Of a stretch of 64,000 nucleotides of DNA, positions 37,009-48,854 are shown one piece after another. Where the stretch lies: the NCBI GenBank assembly GCA_905182985.1, contig CAJJDN010000008.1:612232-676231 (forward strand), in the 5' to 3' direction. The notes beneath the pieces were generated by a model. The model made no database searches. It saw only the letters and a list, made by a program, of their open reading frames with translations, and was not told the DNA's origin. Numbering within the stretch: position 1 is the first letter of the stretch; every line of letters starts with the position of its first letter. The position numbers were made by a program, and so were the translations under genes. The stretch comes from Paramecium sonneborni (Eukaryota; Ciliophora; Oligohymenophorea; Peniculida; Parameciidae).

Positions 37009-37089
37009 TCAATTACTAAATTATTAATGATTATGCTTATTATTAAAATAGACTAATAATTCTAAATTAATTAGATTTTACTTAAGCAT
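35803..37089 (-). pseudogene. Protein disulfide isomerase-like, frame-disrupted, active sites lost
   Basis: Four thioredoxin-like units can be followed: a (ILYVNYFFQPNCRYSQYF, then MFGIKETPTFIFFQN), b (SESQLQQFLDNNNQVFFYQR), b' (FIIYTFNNQYESS) and a' (NVLLKYH/ISCKMIVNSCTELESVF, then IILFLSNNNFRKAIFW). In a functional PDI both a units carry W-C-x-x-C; here they read QPNC and VNSC, so the first Cys is gone in each. The frame breaks at about three places that no short intron repairs (after NIDEPK, after KRFIQK, and before PDIILFL). Either a decaying gene or a locus with several consensus errors. A start MLK plus a 20-nt intron opens the first frame. Confidence 0.7.
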
Positions 37090-37353
37090 TTAAATTATAA
37101 GATTAAACAAGGAGAATTTAAAATATTATAAGAATTAAAAGAATAATATAAATCTATATAAATTAATTTGTATTTTAAGAAATTCTGTAAATTTAATAAA
37201 AGGGAATACCAATAAAAAAGGTTATTAGTTAGAAGGAATCAATAAACTATTTCTTAACAAATAAATATTAAAAAGATTATAGCAGATCAAAATGGAATAT
37301 TAATTTATTGGTTTATAAAATTTATTATTTAAATTGTTTATTTTAATTCAATA
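37090..37353. promoter_or_regulatory. Divergent intergenic region
   Basis: Separates the PDI-like start from the CFAP45 start. No motif recognised. Confidence 0.35.
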
Positions 37354-38987
37354 ATGGTATGAATATATATTAAATGATAGAATAGCAAACTTAGTAAAAG
37401 GTCAAAAAAGAGTCTTTAGGTTGAAGAAGTTTAAGGTATAGTAAAAATATATAAAATAGACAAATAAAGAAGTTAAGAATAAACAGAGTCTATAGTAAGA
37501 AATGTTCGTAATGGTGATGCTTCAAATCCAGAAATAGTAGTGATAGGAGAAGAAGAATTATAAAGAATGAAAGTAAGAAAATTATACATTTATAACATTA
37601 GAATAATGCAATAATTACAACAAAAGAAGAATAATTATACTAAAAGAAATTGATTGAGGAATAGAAGGAGAAGTAGATGGCTGCAGCAAAAGCTAAAAAA
37701 TAAAGAATGATGTAAATGGAGGAAGAAAAAAAAAAATAAGTTCCGTTGACATAATAATAAGAGGAAGATAAAGTTGTGAAAGATTCACTTCTTGCAAGAG
37801 TACTTGTTGATTAGATTTACATTTTAGGCAGCAGAAATAATGAATGAATAAATGGATGATGTAAAAGAAATGAACAAAATGGTAATGTATGCTAAATGTG
37901 TAACTGTTCGAGATAAGCAATTGTAAGAGAAAAAAGAATTGATTAATCAATATAAGGTTCAAGAAAAGAGAAAAGATTTGATGATGGAAATAGAAAGGTT
38001 GAAATCAATTAAATATCATGAAGAAAAAGATAAATAAAGAAAAGTTGAATAAAAGCATGGGCATGATATAATTATTGAATAAATTAAAGAAAGAGAATTA
38101 ATTAGATTAAAAGATAAAGAAGAGTAAGAAAGAGATGGATAAGTTATGCTTAAAAAGATAAAGTAATTATAATAAGAGGAAGCATAAAAGGCAATGCAAA
38201 AAAAAGTATCCTAATAAAAAGTTTAAGAAGAAATTTTAGAAGCAAATGAAAGAGCTATTTTAGTAAAAGAAAAAAGAAAGTTAGAAGAAAGGGAAGAAGA
38301 AGAGATAATTGTTAAATATAATTTATAGAAAGCATAAAAGGAAGCTGAGCTTTTGGAGGAATAAAAAAGGATTAAGGAAGAAAAAGAACGTGAAGTTCAA
38401 AGATTAAGAGAAATGCAAGAAAAAGCATAAGATAGATAAGCTGAATTAGATGTATTAAGAGCCAAAAGAGCTATGGAATAAAATGAAAGATAAGCAAGAG
38501 AAAAGGAAAGAAGAGAAGCTGAATTGAAAATGAGATTAAATCATGAAGTTCATGAAGCCAGAAAATTACAATAATACGAAAAACAAGAAAGATTGGAAGA
38601 ATAAGTAATTAATGACGGATCTATAATCTTTAGGCTCGATTAGAAAGAGATGAATTTTAAAGAGTTATTCAAAAACAAAAATAGGAAAGAGAAAATGAAC
38701 TAAAGTTACTACATGATAAGGAAGCTCTTGTTAAGAAACATGCAGATGAACTTAGAAAATAAATATCTTTAAATGAAGAAAAAAAAAAATAAGAAGAAAG
38801 AGACAAGTATATTAAATATTTATTTATTAGATTAGAAGAAGGTAAGAAAATTAGGGATAAAATGCTGAATGAGAAAAAACTTTTAGAAAATATCAAGGAC
38901 ACCAAAATAAAAACCTTAAATGATAATGGCATTGCTGATAAATACAAAGCCGAATTAGCTCGTAAAAAAATAAATATATTAATTTGA
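37354..38987 (+). CDS. CFAP45: Cilia- and flagella-associated protein 45
   Basis: Predicted 499 residues; five introns (24, 24, 29, 28, 29 nt), the first directly after the start codon. After IVVIGEEELQRMK the protein is a long charged TPH helix (for example YHEEKDKQRKVEQKHGHDII) and ends with LNDNGIADKYKAELARKK, matching the conserved G-[IV]-x-x-K-Y end of CFAP45. CFAP45 is a microtubule inner protein of ciliary doublets with adenine-nucleotide binding. One further 24-nt stretch near 38809 could be an intron, but reading through keeps the frame. Confidence 0.9.
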
Positions 38988-39688
38988 CCATTAAAAATTT
39001 GAAAAAGTTATTTTATCTATTATACATTCTTAATTTTATTATCTGTAAAAAAATTTTCTTTCATTATTTTAAGTTTTATTTAAATTCCAATATTTACACT
39101 TAATATATCATATTAGACTATTAAAATTTGAAAAATTCCATGTTAAAATATTATTTTTGATTAGATTTATAAATTATATTAATAGATAATTTAATAATGG
39201 ATAATTTAGTCATTTATTTTAATAAAAATGATGTTGTTTTTTTAAAAACAACTTTGGAAGTTTGAAATAAGTTAGTACTGTTAAAAATATTAAATAGAGT
39301 TACAATAAATTTTTAATATATTCCTTTTTCAATAGCATCTTAGTAGTTTGGTTTAGAGATTTTTAGCTTGCAATTATATTTTTATGAATTAAATAATATT
39401 TATTATTTAATTAGATTCTTTAAGATTTTGATTGAAATAATACTTTTTAAAAGATTTGATAAATTTTAATTTAATAATGTATTTAAAATTACGATTATCA
39501 TCTTAACTTATCTGAATTAAATGTAAATGTCTGTTATCTCGTCAAATACTGTTTCAAGAAAATTAAAAAATGCTGCCTTTTAGATTAGATTCAAAATACA
39601 AGCAAATTATAAAGGCTAAAATGAGATATTGTTAGTAATTATATAATACTTCAGAATAAAACAAATTTTTTAAAATTTATATGGTAAA
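38988..39688. other. Intergenic, one weak ORF
   Basis: AT-rich. It includes the start of the weak ORF at 39521; nothing else recognised. Confidence 0.35.
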
Positions 39689-39772
39689 TTACCTAGATCA
39701 CCTTAAAAATTAATTTACAAAAGTAAAAATTAAGTTCTTATATTCTTTCCAAAAAATCGGCTACTTTTATGA
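39521..39772 (+). CDS. Possible small basic protein
   Basis: An 83-residue frame starting MQMSVISSNTVSRKLKNAA. Composition is plausible but no homologue is recognised, and it overlaps the decayed WD40 relic region on the other strand. Low confidence. Confidence 0.22.
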
Positions 39773-39779
39773 AATTTCA

Positions 39780-40260
39780 AATTTGCTTCAGTTGTTTAGT
39801 ATAACAAAATAATTAATATTCTCATCAAATGCCATATTCATCTAATTGACTATATTAAGTATTTCACTTAATCTATAATAGTATCTGAAGATGTTTCAGT
39901 GGTAAGATCTCTGATAAATTGTAAATTAGTATCAAGAATAATTTTTAAAAGCATAATAATTCCTTAATTATCTCCAAAAAATGCATAATCTCTAGACTTA
40001 TCATATTTTAAGTAGGTTATTTCATTTATATGATAAATATCTTAAATAAATGATATTTGAATTACTTGAGAATAATATTTCTAAAATATTCATTTAATCT
40101 TTAATTTAATTGTTTAAATGATTTAAATCTCATAGTCAAGAACATTATGATACTTTTTTTTTCAATTCTTCAAATTTTCTCACTTATTTCAATTTCATAA
40201 AAGATAATCTTTTTGTTATCCAAACTAGTATGATATTTTTAATAAGGATCTTTTTTCATT
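39780..40260 (-). pseudogene. Relic of a WD40/propeller paralogue
   Basis: A short reverse frame reads EITYLKYDKSRDYAFFGDNQ, then RDLTTE. This parallels ELTCLKFNEIRNCAFIGDRN ... RDLTID of the complete PX-propeller gene just upstream on the same strand. Surrounding frames are broken by TGA codons. It looks like the remains of a tandem duplicate. A copy at about 41251-41731 is due to the join. Confidence 0.6.
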
Positions 40261-40337
40261 AATCTTATAAAATACTTAGGGATAATTTAAAATTCAGTTT
40301 ATAAAATAAAAATTATATCCTATTTATACAATTAATT

Positions 40338-41158
40338 TCAATTAATTTAATTCCACTATTCTATATCATCTAAACTTTTTTTTTTCTTTTCTATAATAAT
40401 ATCACCCTCCCATTTTTTAGGAAGACAAATAATCTTAATTGTTTTATCTTTGCTAGAAGTCATCAGAATTGAGGCTTCTTCATTCCAAATCATTTTTGTT
40501 ATTTCATTTTGATGGACTTTATATTCCTTTATAGGTGAGCAATCTTTTGCACTCCAAATTGTAATTGTTCCATCACTATTACCTATATAAACTTCACCTC
40601 TACTACTAGACCAACAAACACAACGACTTTTATCTTTATTTTTAAATTGAGTAATTTTTCTTGTATTTTTTTCCTAAATTATATTTTAATATTACCTAAC
40701 CTATTCCTCCAATATCATAAACTATTGTTGAACCAGTATAAAAACATATTCCTATTAAATAATTCTTTATTGGATCTATTGTTAAGTCTCTTACAAATTA
40801 ATCATTAAAGTCTAATGTAACTAATTTTATAGAATTTTAAAATATCATAATTTATCCATTTCTATCTCCTATAAATGCACAATTTCTTATTTCATTAAAT
40901 TTTAAACAGGTTAATTCAAAATTATGATGATAATCAACTTCCAATTTTCCTGTTTAAAAATTCACTACCCTATAGTTTTAATCCTTACTAACTGAATAAA
41001 TAAATTAATTAAACAAATGTACTCCCATTACTCTACCTTCATGCTACTCTATTTCATAACTTGTATTAATTTTTCCTGGTAATATTGTTATATAATTTAT
41101 CATTCCATTATCCAAACCAATCAAAAGTGATTAATTATGAAAATATAAACAAATAGCT
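40338..41158 (-). CDS. PX-propeller gene, 3' part, truncated duplicate
   Basis: Copy of the C-terminal propeller half of the gene at 41809-43210, cut at the N. Join artefact. Confidence 0.88.
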
Positions 41159-41159
41159 N

Positions 41160-42629
41160 TTACCTAGATCACCTTAAAAATTAATTTACAAAAGTAAAAA
41201 TTAAGTTCTTATATTCTTTCCAAAAAATCGGCTACTTTTATGAAATTTCAAATTTGCTTCAGTTGTTTAGTATAACAAAATAATTAATATTCTCATCAAA
41301 TGCCATATTCATCTAATTGACTATATTAAGTATTTCACTTAATCTATAATAGTATCTGAAGATGTTTCAGTGGTAAGATCTCTGATAAATTGTAAATTAG
41401 TATCAAGAATAATTTTTAAAAGCATAATAATTCCTTAATTATCTCCAAAAAATGCATAATCTCTAGACTTATCATATTTTAAGTAGGTTATTTCATTTAT
41501 ATGATAAATATCTTAAATAAATGATATTTGAATTACTTGAGAATAATATTTCTAAAATATTCATTTAATCTTTAATTTAATTGTTTAAATGATTTAAATC
41601 TCATAGTCAAGAACATTATGATACTTTTTTTTTCAATTCTTCAAATTTTCTCACTTATTTCAATTTCATAAAAGATAATCTTTTTGTTATCCAAACTAGT
41701 ATGATATTTTTAATAAGGATCTTTTTTCATTAATCTTATAAAATACTTAGGGATAATTTAAAATTCAGTTTATAAAATAAAAATTATATCCTATTTATAC
41801 AATTAATTTCAATTAATTTAATTCCACTATTCTATATCATCTAAACTTTTTTTTTTCTTTTCTATAATAATATCACCCTCCCATTTTTTAGGAAGACAAA
41901 TAATCTTAATTGTTTTATCTTTGCTAGAAGTCATCAGAATTGAGGCTTCTTCATTCCAAATCATTTTTGTTATTTCATTTTGATGGACTTTATATTCCTT
42001 TATAGGTGAGCAATCTTTTGCACTCCAAATTGTAATTGTTCCATCACTATTACCTATATAAACTTCACCTCTACTACTAGACCAACAAACACAACGACTT
42101 TTATCTTTATTTTTAAATTGAGTAATTTTTCTTGTATTTTTTTCCTAAATTATATTTTAATATTACCTAACCTATTCCTCCAATATCATAAACTATTGTT
42201 GAACCAGTATAAAAACATATTCCTATTAAATAATTCTTTATTGGATCTATTGTTAAGTCTCTTACAAATTAATCATTAAAGTCTAATGTAACTAATTTTA
42301 TAGAATTTTAAAATATCATAATTTATCCATTTCTATCTCCTATAAATGCACAATTTCTTATTTCATTAAATTTTAAACAGGTTAATTCAAAATTATGATG
42401 ATAATCAACTTCCAATTTTCCTGTTTAAAAATTCACTACCCTATAGTTTTAATCCTTACTAACTGAATAAATAAATTAATTAAACAAATGTACTCCCATT
42501 ACTCTACCTTCATGCTACTCTATTTCATAACTTGTATTAATTTTTCCTGGTAATATTGTTATATAATTTATCATTCCATTATCCAAACCAATCAAAAGTG
42601 ATTAATTATGAAAATATAAACAAATAGCT
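41160..42629. repeat. Direct copy 2 at scaffold join (N at 41159)
   Basis: Second copy of 39689-41158; continues into the body of the PX-propeller gene. Confidence 0.93.
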
Positions 42630-43210
42630 TAAGAATTATATTTTTTTGTCCAACTCTTCTGAGAGTGTTCCCAACATTCAATTGAACCTACTGGAACTAT
42701 TGCTTAATCATCAATTATATTCTAAATATATGCATCTATTCTGCTTAAAGCATTTGTTTCTGCGTTTAATATTATCAGTAAATCTTCACTATAATAAAAA
42801 TCTCTTATTCCAAATTTAAAATTTTGCAATATGGTAACTGATACTTTGCTTTAAGTTAAATTTATAAAACTCTAAAATTAACCACTATTTATTATTTTTT
42901 CATCTCTAGAAAGAACATGTAAAAACTTTTCTAACTCCTATCTCCTTTAATCTAATTCTTAATCAGATTTGCCAATTAAAAATGTTATGTACTTCTTTTT
43001 TGGTAATTCTGGTAAAATATCTCCAAAATATTATGTTAAACTGTCCTTTAACTTTTTAAACTCCGAATATCTATTACAATTTATTCAATACCTCTTTTAA
43101 ACAATCCATTCTTTAGTTTCATTTTAAATTTTTATTTAATAATGAGTTGTCCTGCCATCTTCTTCGCTTATACTAAAAGAAGGAATGGATATTTTATAAT
43201 TTAATAACAT
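41809..43210 (-). CDS. PX-domain plus WD40 beta-propeller protein
   Basis: Predicted 452 residues, two introns (21, 22 nt). The N-terminal PX domain shows KRYSEFKKLKDSL, LPELPKKKYITFL and QRRQELEKFLHVL, the lipid-contact and helix elements that bind phosphoinositides (often PI3P). About 300 residues of WD-like blades follow: HEGRVMGVHLFNQFIYSVS, CAFIGDRNGQIMIF, CVCWSSSRGEVYIGNSDGTI, KMIWNEEASILMTSSKDKTI. The propeller resembles WDFY1/2, endosomal proteins that carry FYVE instead of PX. An endosome or phagosome adaptor is inferred. A decayed paralogue lies just downstream. Confidence 0.88.
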
Positions 43211-44376
43211 TTATTATATGATAATCTATACAAATGAAACTTAATAAAGTTCGATTTAATATTTAAATATGATAAGTTAAATGATGAACTAATAGAAATA
43301 ACAATTCAATAAAGACATAAATCAGAATTATTAGTATATAAAATTACATATAAAATTTATATTCATATATTAATACAAAGTGAGAGTAATATAATTATAA
43401 TTTTCTTGTAATCAAAAATAAGTTAATAAGTCAACTATTTTTATTTTTTTGGGTGAAACAGTTAATACATTTAGATTATTTTGTATTCTTTTATTCTGTA
43501 GTAAATAATTCTAACACAAACGTCCGAACTTTTTTTATTTTTTCGTTTCGTGAATTTTTTATCTTTTATCCACTGGCAAGTATCATTTTTTAAATAACAT
43601 ACATTTCGTATTAAACATAGTAGAAATATTTAATCATCCATTAAAATTCTTTGAAACCAAATACAAATTCTAAACATTTGATCAGAATCACTCCGCAACT
43701 AAAATTTCATTCTGCGAAATCATTTTTGCTCATTTATAAATCCATCTTATTTTTTTTTCTATGAGCTCTAATAATTTTATTAAATCAATTTATCTTCAAT
43801 TAAAATATTTAATAACTAAAATCCTTCCTATTCATTCAATTTTTCATCAAAATTTAAATATTTAGTGTCTGATTGAAACAATGATTCTAATGTTAAATTA
43901 TATCCATAATATCAAAGAATGTATAAATGATGTTGTTAAATTTTAATTTGAATTAAGTTTTTTTAATTTTATGAAAAATATTTGAAGAGACTATTTATAA
44001 ATAGAAAAGGTATTGAATGTAAATCCTTTTTGTTTGTTTGTATCTCTAAATAAGTAATTTTGATGAGGATGTTTATTTTTAATTATGTTCTTTTATTATA
44101 AAAATAAAAGATCTCAAAATTAAAATGTTAAAAAGTTGCTTATTTATATTATATAATATAAAATTGAGAATATTAACTAATCATGAGAGGAGTATAAACT
44201 TATAATAATGAATTTTATTTTTAGAAAACAACCAAATTTTTACTTTGAAAATTATTTTACTTGAAGCAAAAATAATTATATTTTCTACTTAAAATTATGG
44301 TATATTGATATTAAAATTTGATCAACTTATACATTTAGTTGGTTCTTTCTAGGTTCTGTATGTATTACTTTTCTTT
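43014..44376. repeat. Direct copy 1 at scaffold join (N at 44377)
   Basis: 1363 bp repeated at 44378-45740, offset 1364. Overlapping contig ends. Confidence 0.93.
43211..44376. other. Intergenic region upstream of PX-propeller gene
   Basis: About 1.1 kb, no gene recognised. A less AT-rich patch at 43518-43580 (ACAAACGTCCGAAC ... CGTTTCGTG ... CCACTGGCAAG) and another near 43680-43720 stand out but match nothing I know. Repeated at 44575-45740. Confidence 0.4.
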
Positions 44377-44377
44377 N

Positions 44378-44574
44378 AAAATATCTCCAAAATATTATGT
44401 TAAACTGTCCTTTAACTTTTTAAACTCCGAATATCTATTACAATTTATTCAATACCTCTTTTAAACAATCCATTCTTTAGTTTCATTTTAAATTTTTATT
44501 TAATAATGAGTTGTCCTGCCATCTTCTTCGCTTATACTAAAAGAAGGAATGGATATTTTATAATTTAATAACAT
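44378..44574 (-). CDS. PX-propeller gene, 5' end, truncated duplicate
   Basis: Copy of the first ~60 codons of the gene at 41809-43210, cut at the N. Join artefact. Confidence 0.85.
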
Positions 44575-45740
44575 TTATTATATGATAATCTATACAAATG
44601 AAACTTAATAAAGTTCGATTTAATATTTAAATATGATAAGTTAAATGATGAACTAATAGAAATAACAATTCAATAAAGACATAAATCAGAATTATTAGTA
44701 TATAAAATTACATATAAAATTTATATTCATATATTAATACAAAGTGAGAGTAATATAATTATAATTTTCTTGTAATCAAAAATAAGTTAATAAGTCAACT
44801 ATTTTTATTTTTTTGGGTGAAACAGTTAATACATTTAGATTATTTTGTATTCTTTTATTCTGTAGTAAATAATTCTAACACAAACGTCCGAACTTTTTTT
44901 ATTTTTTCGTTTCGTGAATTTTTTATCTTTTATCCACTGGCAAGTATCATTTTTTAAATAACATACATTTCGTATTAAACATAGTAGAAATATTTAATCA
45001 TCCATTAAAATTCTTTGAAACCAAATACAAATTCTAAACATTTGATCAGAATCACTCCGCAACTAAAATTTCATTCTGCGAAATCATTTTTGCTCATTTA
45101 TAAATCCATCTTATTTTTTTTTCTATGAGCTCTAATAATTTTATTAAATCAATTTATCTTCAATTAAAATATTTAATAACTAAAATCCTTCCTATTCATT
45201 CAATTTTTCATCAAAATTTAAATATTTAGTGTCTGATTGAAACAATGATTCTAATGTTAAATTATATCCATAATATCAAAGAATGTATAAATGATGTTGT
45301 TAAATTTTAATTTGAATTAAGTTTTTTTAATTTTATGAAAAATATTTGAAGAGACTATTTATAAATAGAAAAGGTATTGAATGTAAATCCTTTTTGTTTG
45401 TTTGTATCTCTAAATAAGTAATTTTGATGAGGATGTTTATTTTTAATTATGTTCTTTTATTATAAAAATAAAAGATCTCAAAATTAAAATGTTAAAAAGT
45501 TGCTTATTTATATTATATAATATAAAATTGAGAATATTAACTAATCATGAGAGGAGTATAAACTTATAATAATGAATTTTATTTTTAGAAAACAACCAAA
45601 TTTTTACTTTGAAAATTATTTTACTTGAAGCAAAAATAATTATATTTTCTACTTAAAATTATGGTATATTGATATTAAAATTTGATCAACTTATACATTT
45701 AGTTGGTTCTTTCTAGGTTCTGTATGTATTACTTTTCTTT
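44378..45740. repeat. Direct copy 2 at scaffold join (N at 44377)
   Basis: Second copy of 43014-44376; continues into the unique gene at 45782. Confidence 0.93.
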
Positions 45741-45781
45741 AATAAAATAAATCGTAAATCAAAGCATCAAATAATAACAAC

Positions 45782-46216
45782 ATGGATTAGATGTAATTCA
45801 TCTAAGTTAATGAGACTTACAATAATGAAATTGTAATTATAAGGTTCATGGTCAATAAGCATGAGGTTTTACCAAAAATAGAGTTCAAATTGACTAATGA
45901 AATTTCTGAACAATATTCTCAGGTCCTGTATGATCATTTATCTAAATTCAATCCAAAGGAATGTCATTTCTTATACTTTGTAAGCTATTCAATCTCTATT
46001 AATCTATATTAGGATGAACCTTTAAGATGCATCTAGAAATAGAGATTTAATTTAATCACTTCGTTAAGCTCAGATGTTATTCTAAAAATATTAAACTTAA
46101 AATATATCCCTATAATAAGAACTAATTATTCCAACTACTAATCTGATGAAGTAAAATGTTTAATTACTCAACTTAGTCTAATAAAGAAGGAGGCCAATCG
46201 ATAATTTAAAGATTGA
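45782..46216 (+). CDS. Hypothetical protein, possible readthrough
   Basis: Predicted 133 residues, one 33-nt intron (GTAAGC...ATTAG). Begins MDQMQFIQVNETYNNEIVII and ends EANRQFKD at TGA. The same frame continues IFNGRHNLKPNLRLLKNYF after the stop, and another frame at 46320-46482 also looks coding (RETYQEYDVLYVPTDELIFL). The gene may therefore be longer, with an unrecognised exon structure, or decaying. No family recognised. Confidence 0.5.
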
Positions 46217-46319
46217 ATCTTTAATGGTAGGCATAATCTAAAACCAAATCTAAGATTACTAAAGAATTACTTTAGATAATAAATGATTTCAATTTTAATT
46301 ATCGCATAGAAATATTGAT

Positions 46320-46482
46320 TAGATCCACCTTAAAATAAATATAGAGGGAAACCTATTAAGAATATGATGTTCTTTATGTACCAACCGATGAGTTAATATT
46401 CTTAAAAACTAACTAAGAATCTTCATTATCAAAGTGCTTCCCTTATTTAGAATAAATGAATAATAGTAATTAGGTTAAATGA
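46320..46482 (+). CDS. Possible 3' exon of preceding gene
   Basis: Short frame (RSTLKQIQRETYQEYDVLYV, then KCFPYLEQMNNSNQVK) ending at TGA 46480. It has no start of its own and lies directly after the gene at 45782. No standard intron connects them. Confidence 0.35.
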
Positions 46483-46563
46483 GTTTTATATTAAGAGACC
46501 AATAGTTAAAAAATATGTATGCAAAATATTATCAATATAAATATAAATTATTTGATTAATAAA

Positions 46564-47621
46564 ATGGCTTATTAAACTCCAAAATTATGCAAGGCAAATT
46601 TAGATTAATAATAAACTCCAAATTAATAAAATAAAGCATGTTCTATAAATTAATCATAGACAATAGAAAATGATCAATTATCCTCAAAAAAGAAAGTATG
46701 ACATAATAAATCATATATTTAGGAAGTCTATGAAAGAATAATGAGTTCTTAAACAAATAGAGATAACTAAACAGAAGTTTCCTAATATTTCGATCATTTA
46801 GGTGGTAAGAAATTAAAATTTAATTAATAATAGGAAAATGCTTATGTTCATTATGTAACTGTGGAAAACATAAATGTAATGGTAAGAATTGTATCAATAA
46901 ACCATAATTACATGGAAATTATACTATATATCAGAAGGAATTTGTGAAAAAGACTCCTGAGAATGGATCAAGATGCAACTAAAATATTTTTTAATAGCCT
47001 AAACCTGAAGGTGATTTAGGTAATGTCACAACTTACAAAGTAAGTAGATGTAGTATATGATTTTAGCATGATTTTCCAGGATATAATAGCAAAGTAGAAT
47101 TGCAAAAAAATTCTGCTAAGCCTACTGTAAGTGGCGTTCCTTTCTCTGGAATTTCAACATATAATAATATGTATTTAAATTGGGGAATGGGTGATACACC
47201 TTAATTATTACCATAGAACAACCCTACTGTAATTAAAGAAATGCCATTTATGGGAAAAAGCATTTATAAGGATAGTTACTAGGGAGCATAAACAGTTCCA
47301 GCATAAAGTTGTAAAAATATGAATAAAGCATCAAAGTAAATTAACTATAATCATTGTAGATCACCTTTATCACCCCCAGATTTACAATTTTATGCTGAAT
47401 CAATAGCAAAATCATCATATAAACCATACAAACCAGAAAAGACATAAAGTGCTAAAGGACAATAAAATGTAAATTTATACAATATCTAATAGTCCAATTA
47501 AAATCCTTCTTATAATGGTTAATATAATAGTGAATATCGCAAAGAATTTGATCCAAAACATTTGAATTAGTGTCCTGCTAAAGAAGTTTTAGAAGAAGTT
47601 GCTCGTGGCACTTAATTTTGA
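46564..47621 (+). CDS. SAXO-family axonemal microtubule protein
   Basis: Predicted 324 residues with three introns (27, 29, 27 nt). A Cys-rich module CLCSLCNCGKHKC is followed by regularly spaced Mn-like microtubule-binding repeats (GKSIYKDSYQGA, KSSYKPYKPEK, SEYRKEFDPK). A Cys motif plus Mn repeats defines the SAXO/FAM154 (STOP-like) family, which binds and stabilises axonemal and basal-body microtubules. The second intron must be removed to place the Cys module in frame. SAXO1 or SAXO2 cannot be distinguished. Confidence 0.88.
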
Positions 47622-48854
47622 ACTCAAATTTTGAGTTTGATTATAGATAAACATAATATAAATTTTATTTTATTTTTTTAAGTCAGATGAATAAAAAATA
47701 TCATAATTCACATATAAAGCAGATGATAACATAAATTTTAAAGGCTTATCAAAATATATTCATTTACATTGAATGATTCTTATGTTCTAGTTTTAAATAT
47801 ACAATTAGGTAATTCTTATTTGAAATTTCTGTGTCAAAAACAGTAGTATACTAATTGTGAGCAAAAAAAATAATCTATTAAGTAAAAAATAAAAAAATAT
47901 GTTTAATTAATTTATAATTATTTTTTAATGGATAAATTTTACTTAGAATAAATAAAATAAGTTAGCAAACAAGTCTTGAATTTTCAAGTTATATCATCTG
48001 ATATTCAAATACATTGGCAAAATATTTTAAGATGTTTGGGAATTAAAAAAAACTCTAATTTTTCAATCCTTCTATTTTACTATAAAACATAATAAATTTA
48101 ATTAATATTTGTAGTTAAAAAAAAAGAATATTTATTAGCTGAACATAATTGATTTGTTGTAAATAGGATTAATCTAAGATTAAATAACACATTAAAGTAA
48201 TTAATGAATATTGAATTACAAATTATTGAGAGACAAAAATAATAAAATATGCAATATTCCTATTTTGCATCTATTTTTTTTTTACATTTTCAAATTAGAT
48301 AAAAAATTTATATTTAATCAGGTAATATATTTATCTGATTCTCTTATATTTTTAGGAAGACAATTTCAAAATATTTTTATTAATTAACGAATATTTATTT
48401 TTTGAGACATTTTATAATCTTTCTAAAGTTGAATTATATTTTTTCAGTAATAAAAGAAGAATTTGGTTCTTTTTTTTTATTGTAATAAAATTTGTTGATT
48501 TATTATTAATAAGAAGTTAAGATCCTAAAAATTATAGATTAGAGTTGAATTGCCTCCAATAATTTTTGATTTTATAAAATATTCAAGACAAATATTGAAA
48601 TATAATAATCTGATAATTTTAAAAAGTGAATGAGTCATAATAGATGATTTTGGTTAAATTTATGTTTTTTTAAATTTAGTAAATTAAAATTTTTTATATT
48701 GGGAATGAATTGATATTAAATTTTAAGAGAATGATTGTTGAAATACCAAGAAGCCTATAGAGTAAGGTTTTACTATAATTAAAATATAACCAGATGAAGA
48801 AAGGATGTAATTAATTATAATTTTAATATGCAAAATTAATTATAAAATTTTGAT
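47622..48854. other. Long intergenic stretch
   Basis: 1.2 kb of AT-rich DNA with homopolymer runs. No gene, RNA or repeat recognised. Confidence 0.4.

Larger units (their letters stand above)
39689..41158. repeat. Direct copy 1 at scaffold join (N at 41159)
   Basis: 1470 bp repeated at 41160-42629, offset 1471. Overlapping contig ends. Confidence 0.93.

Noticed and set aside
38669..38947. Minus-strand 92-codon Ser/Phe-rich frame
   Set aside because: Antisense of the CFAP45 coiled coil; composition is the complement of Glu/Lys codons.
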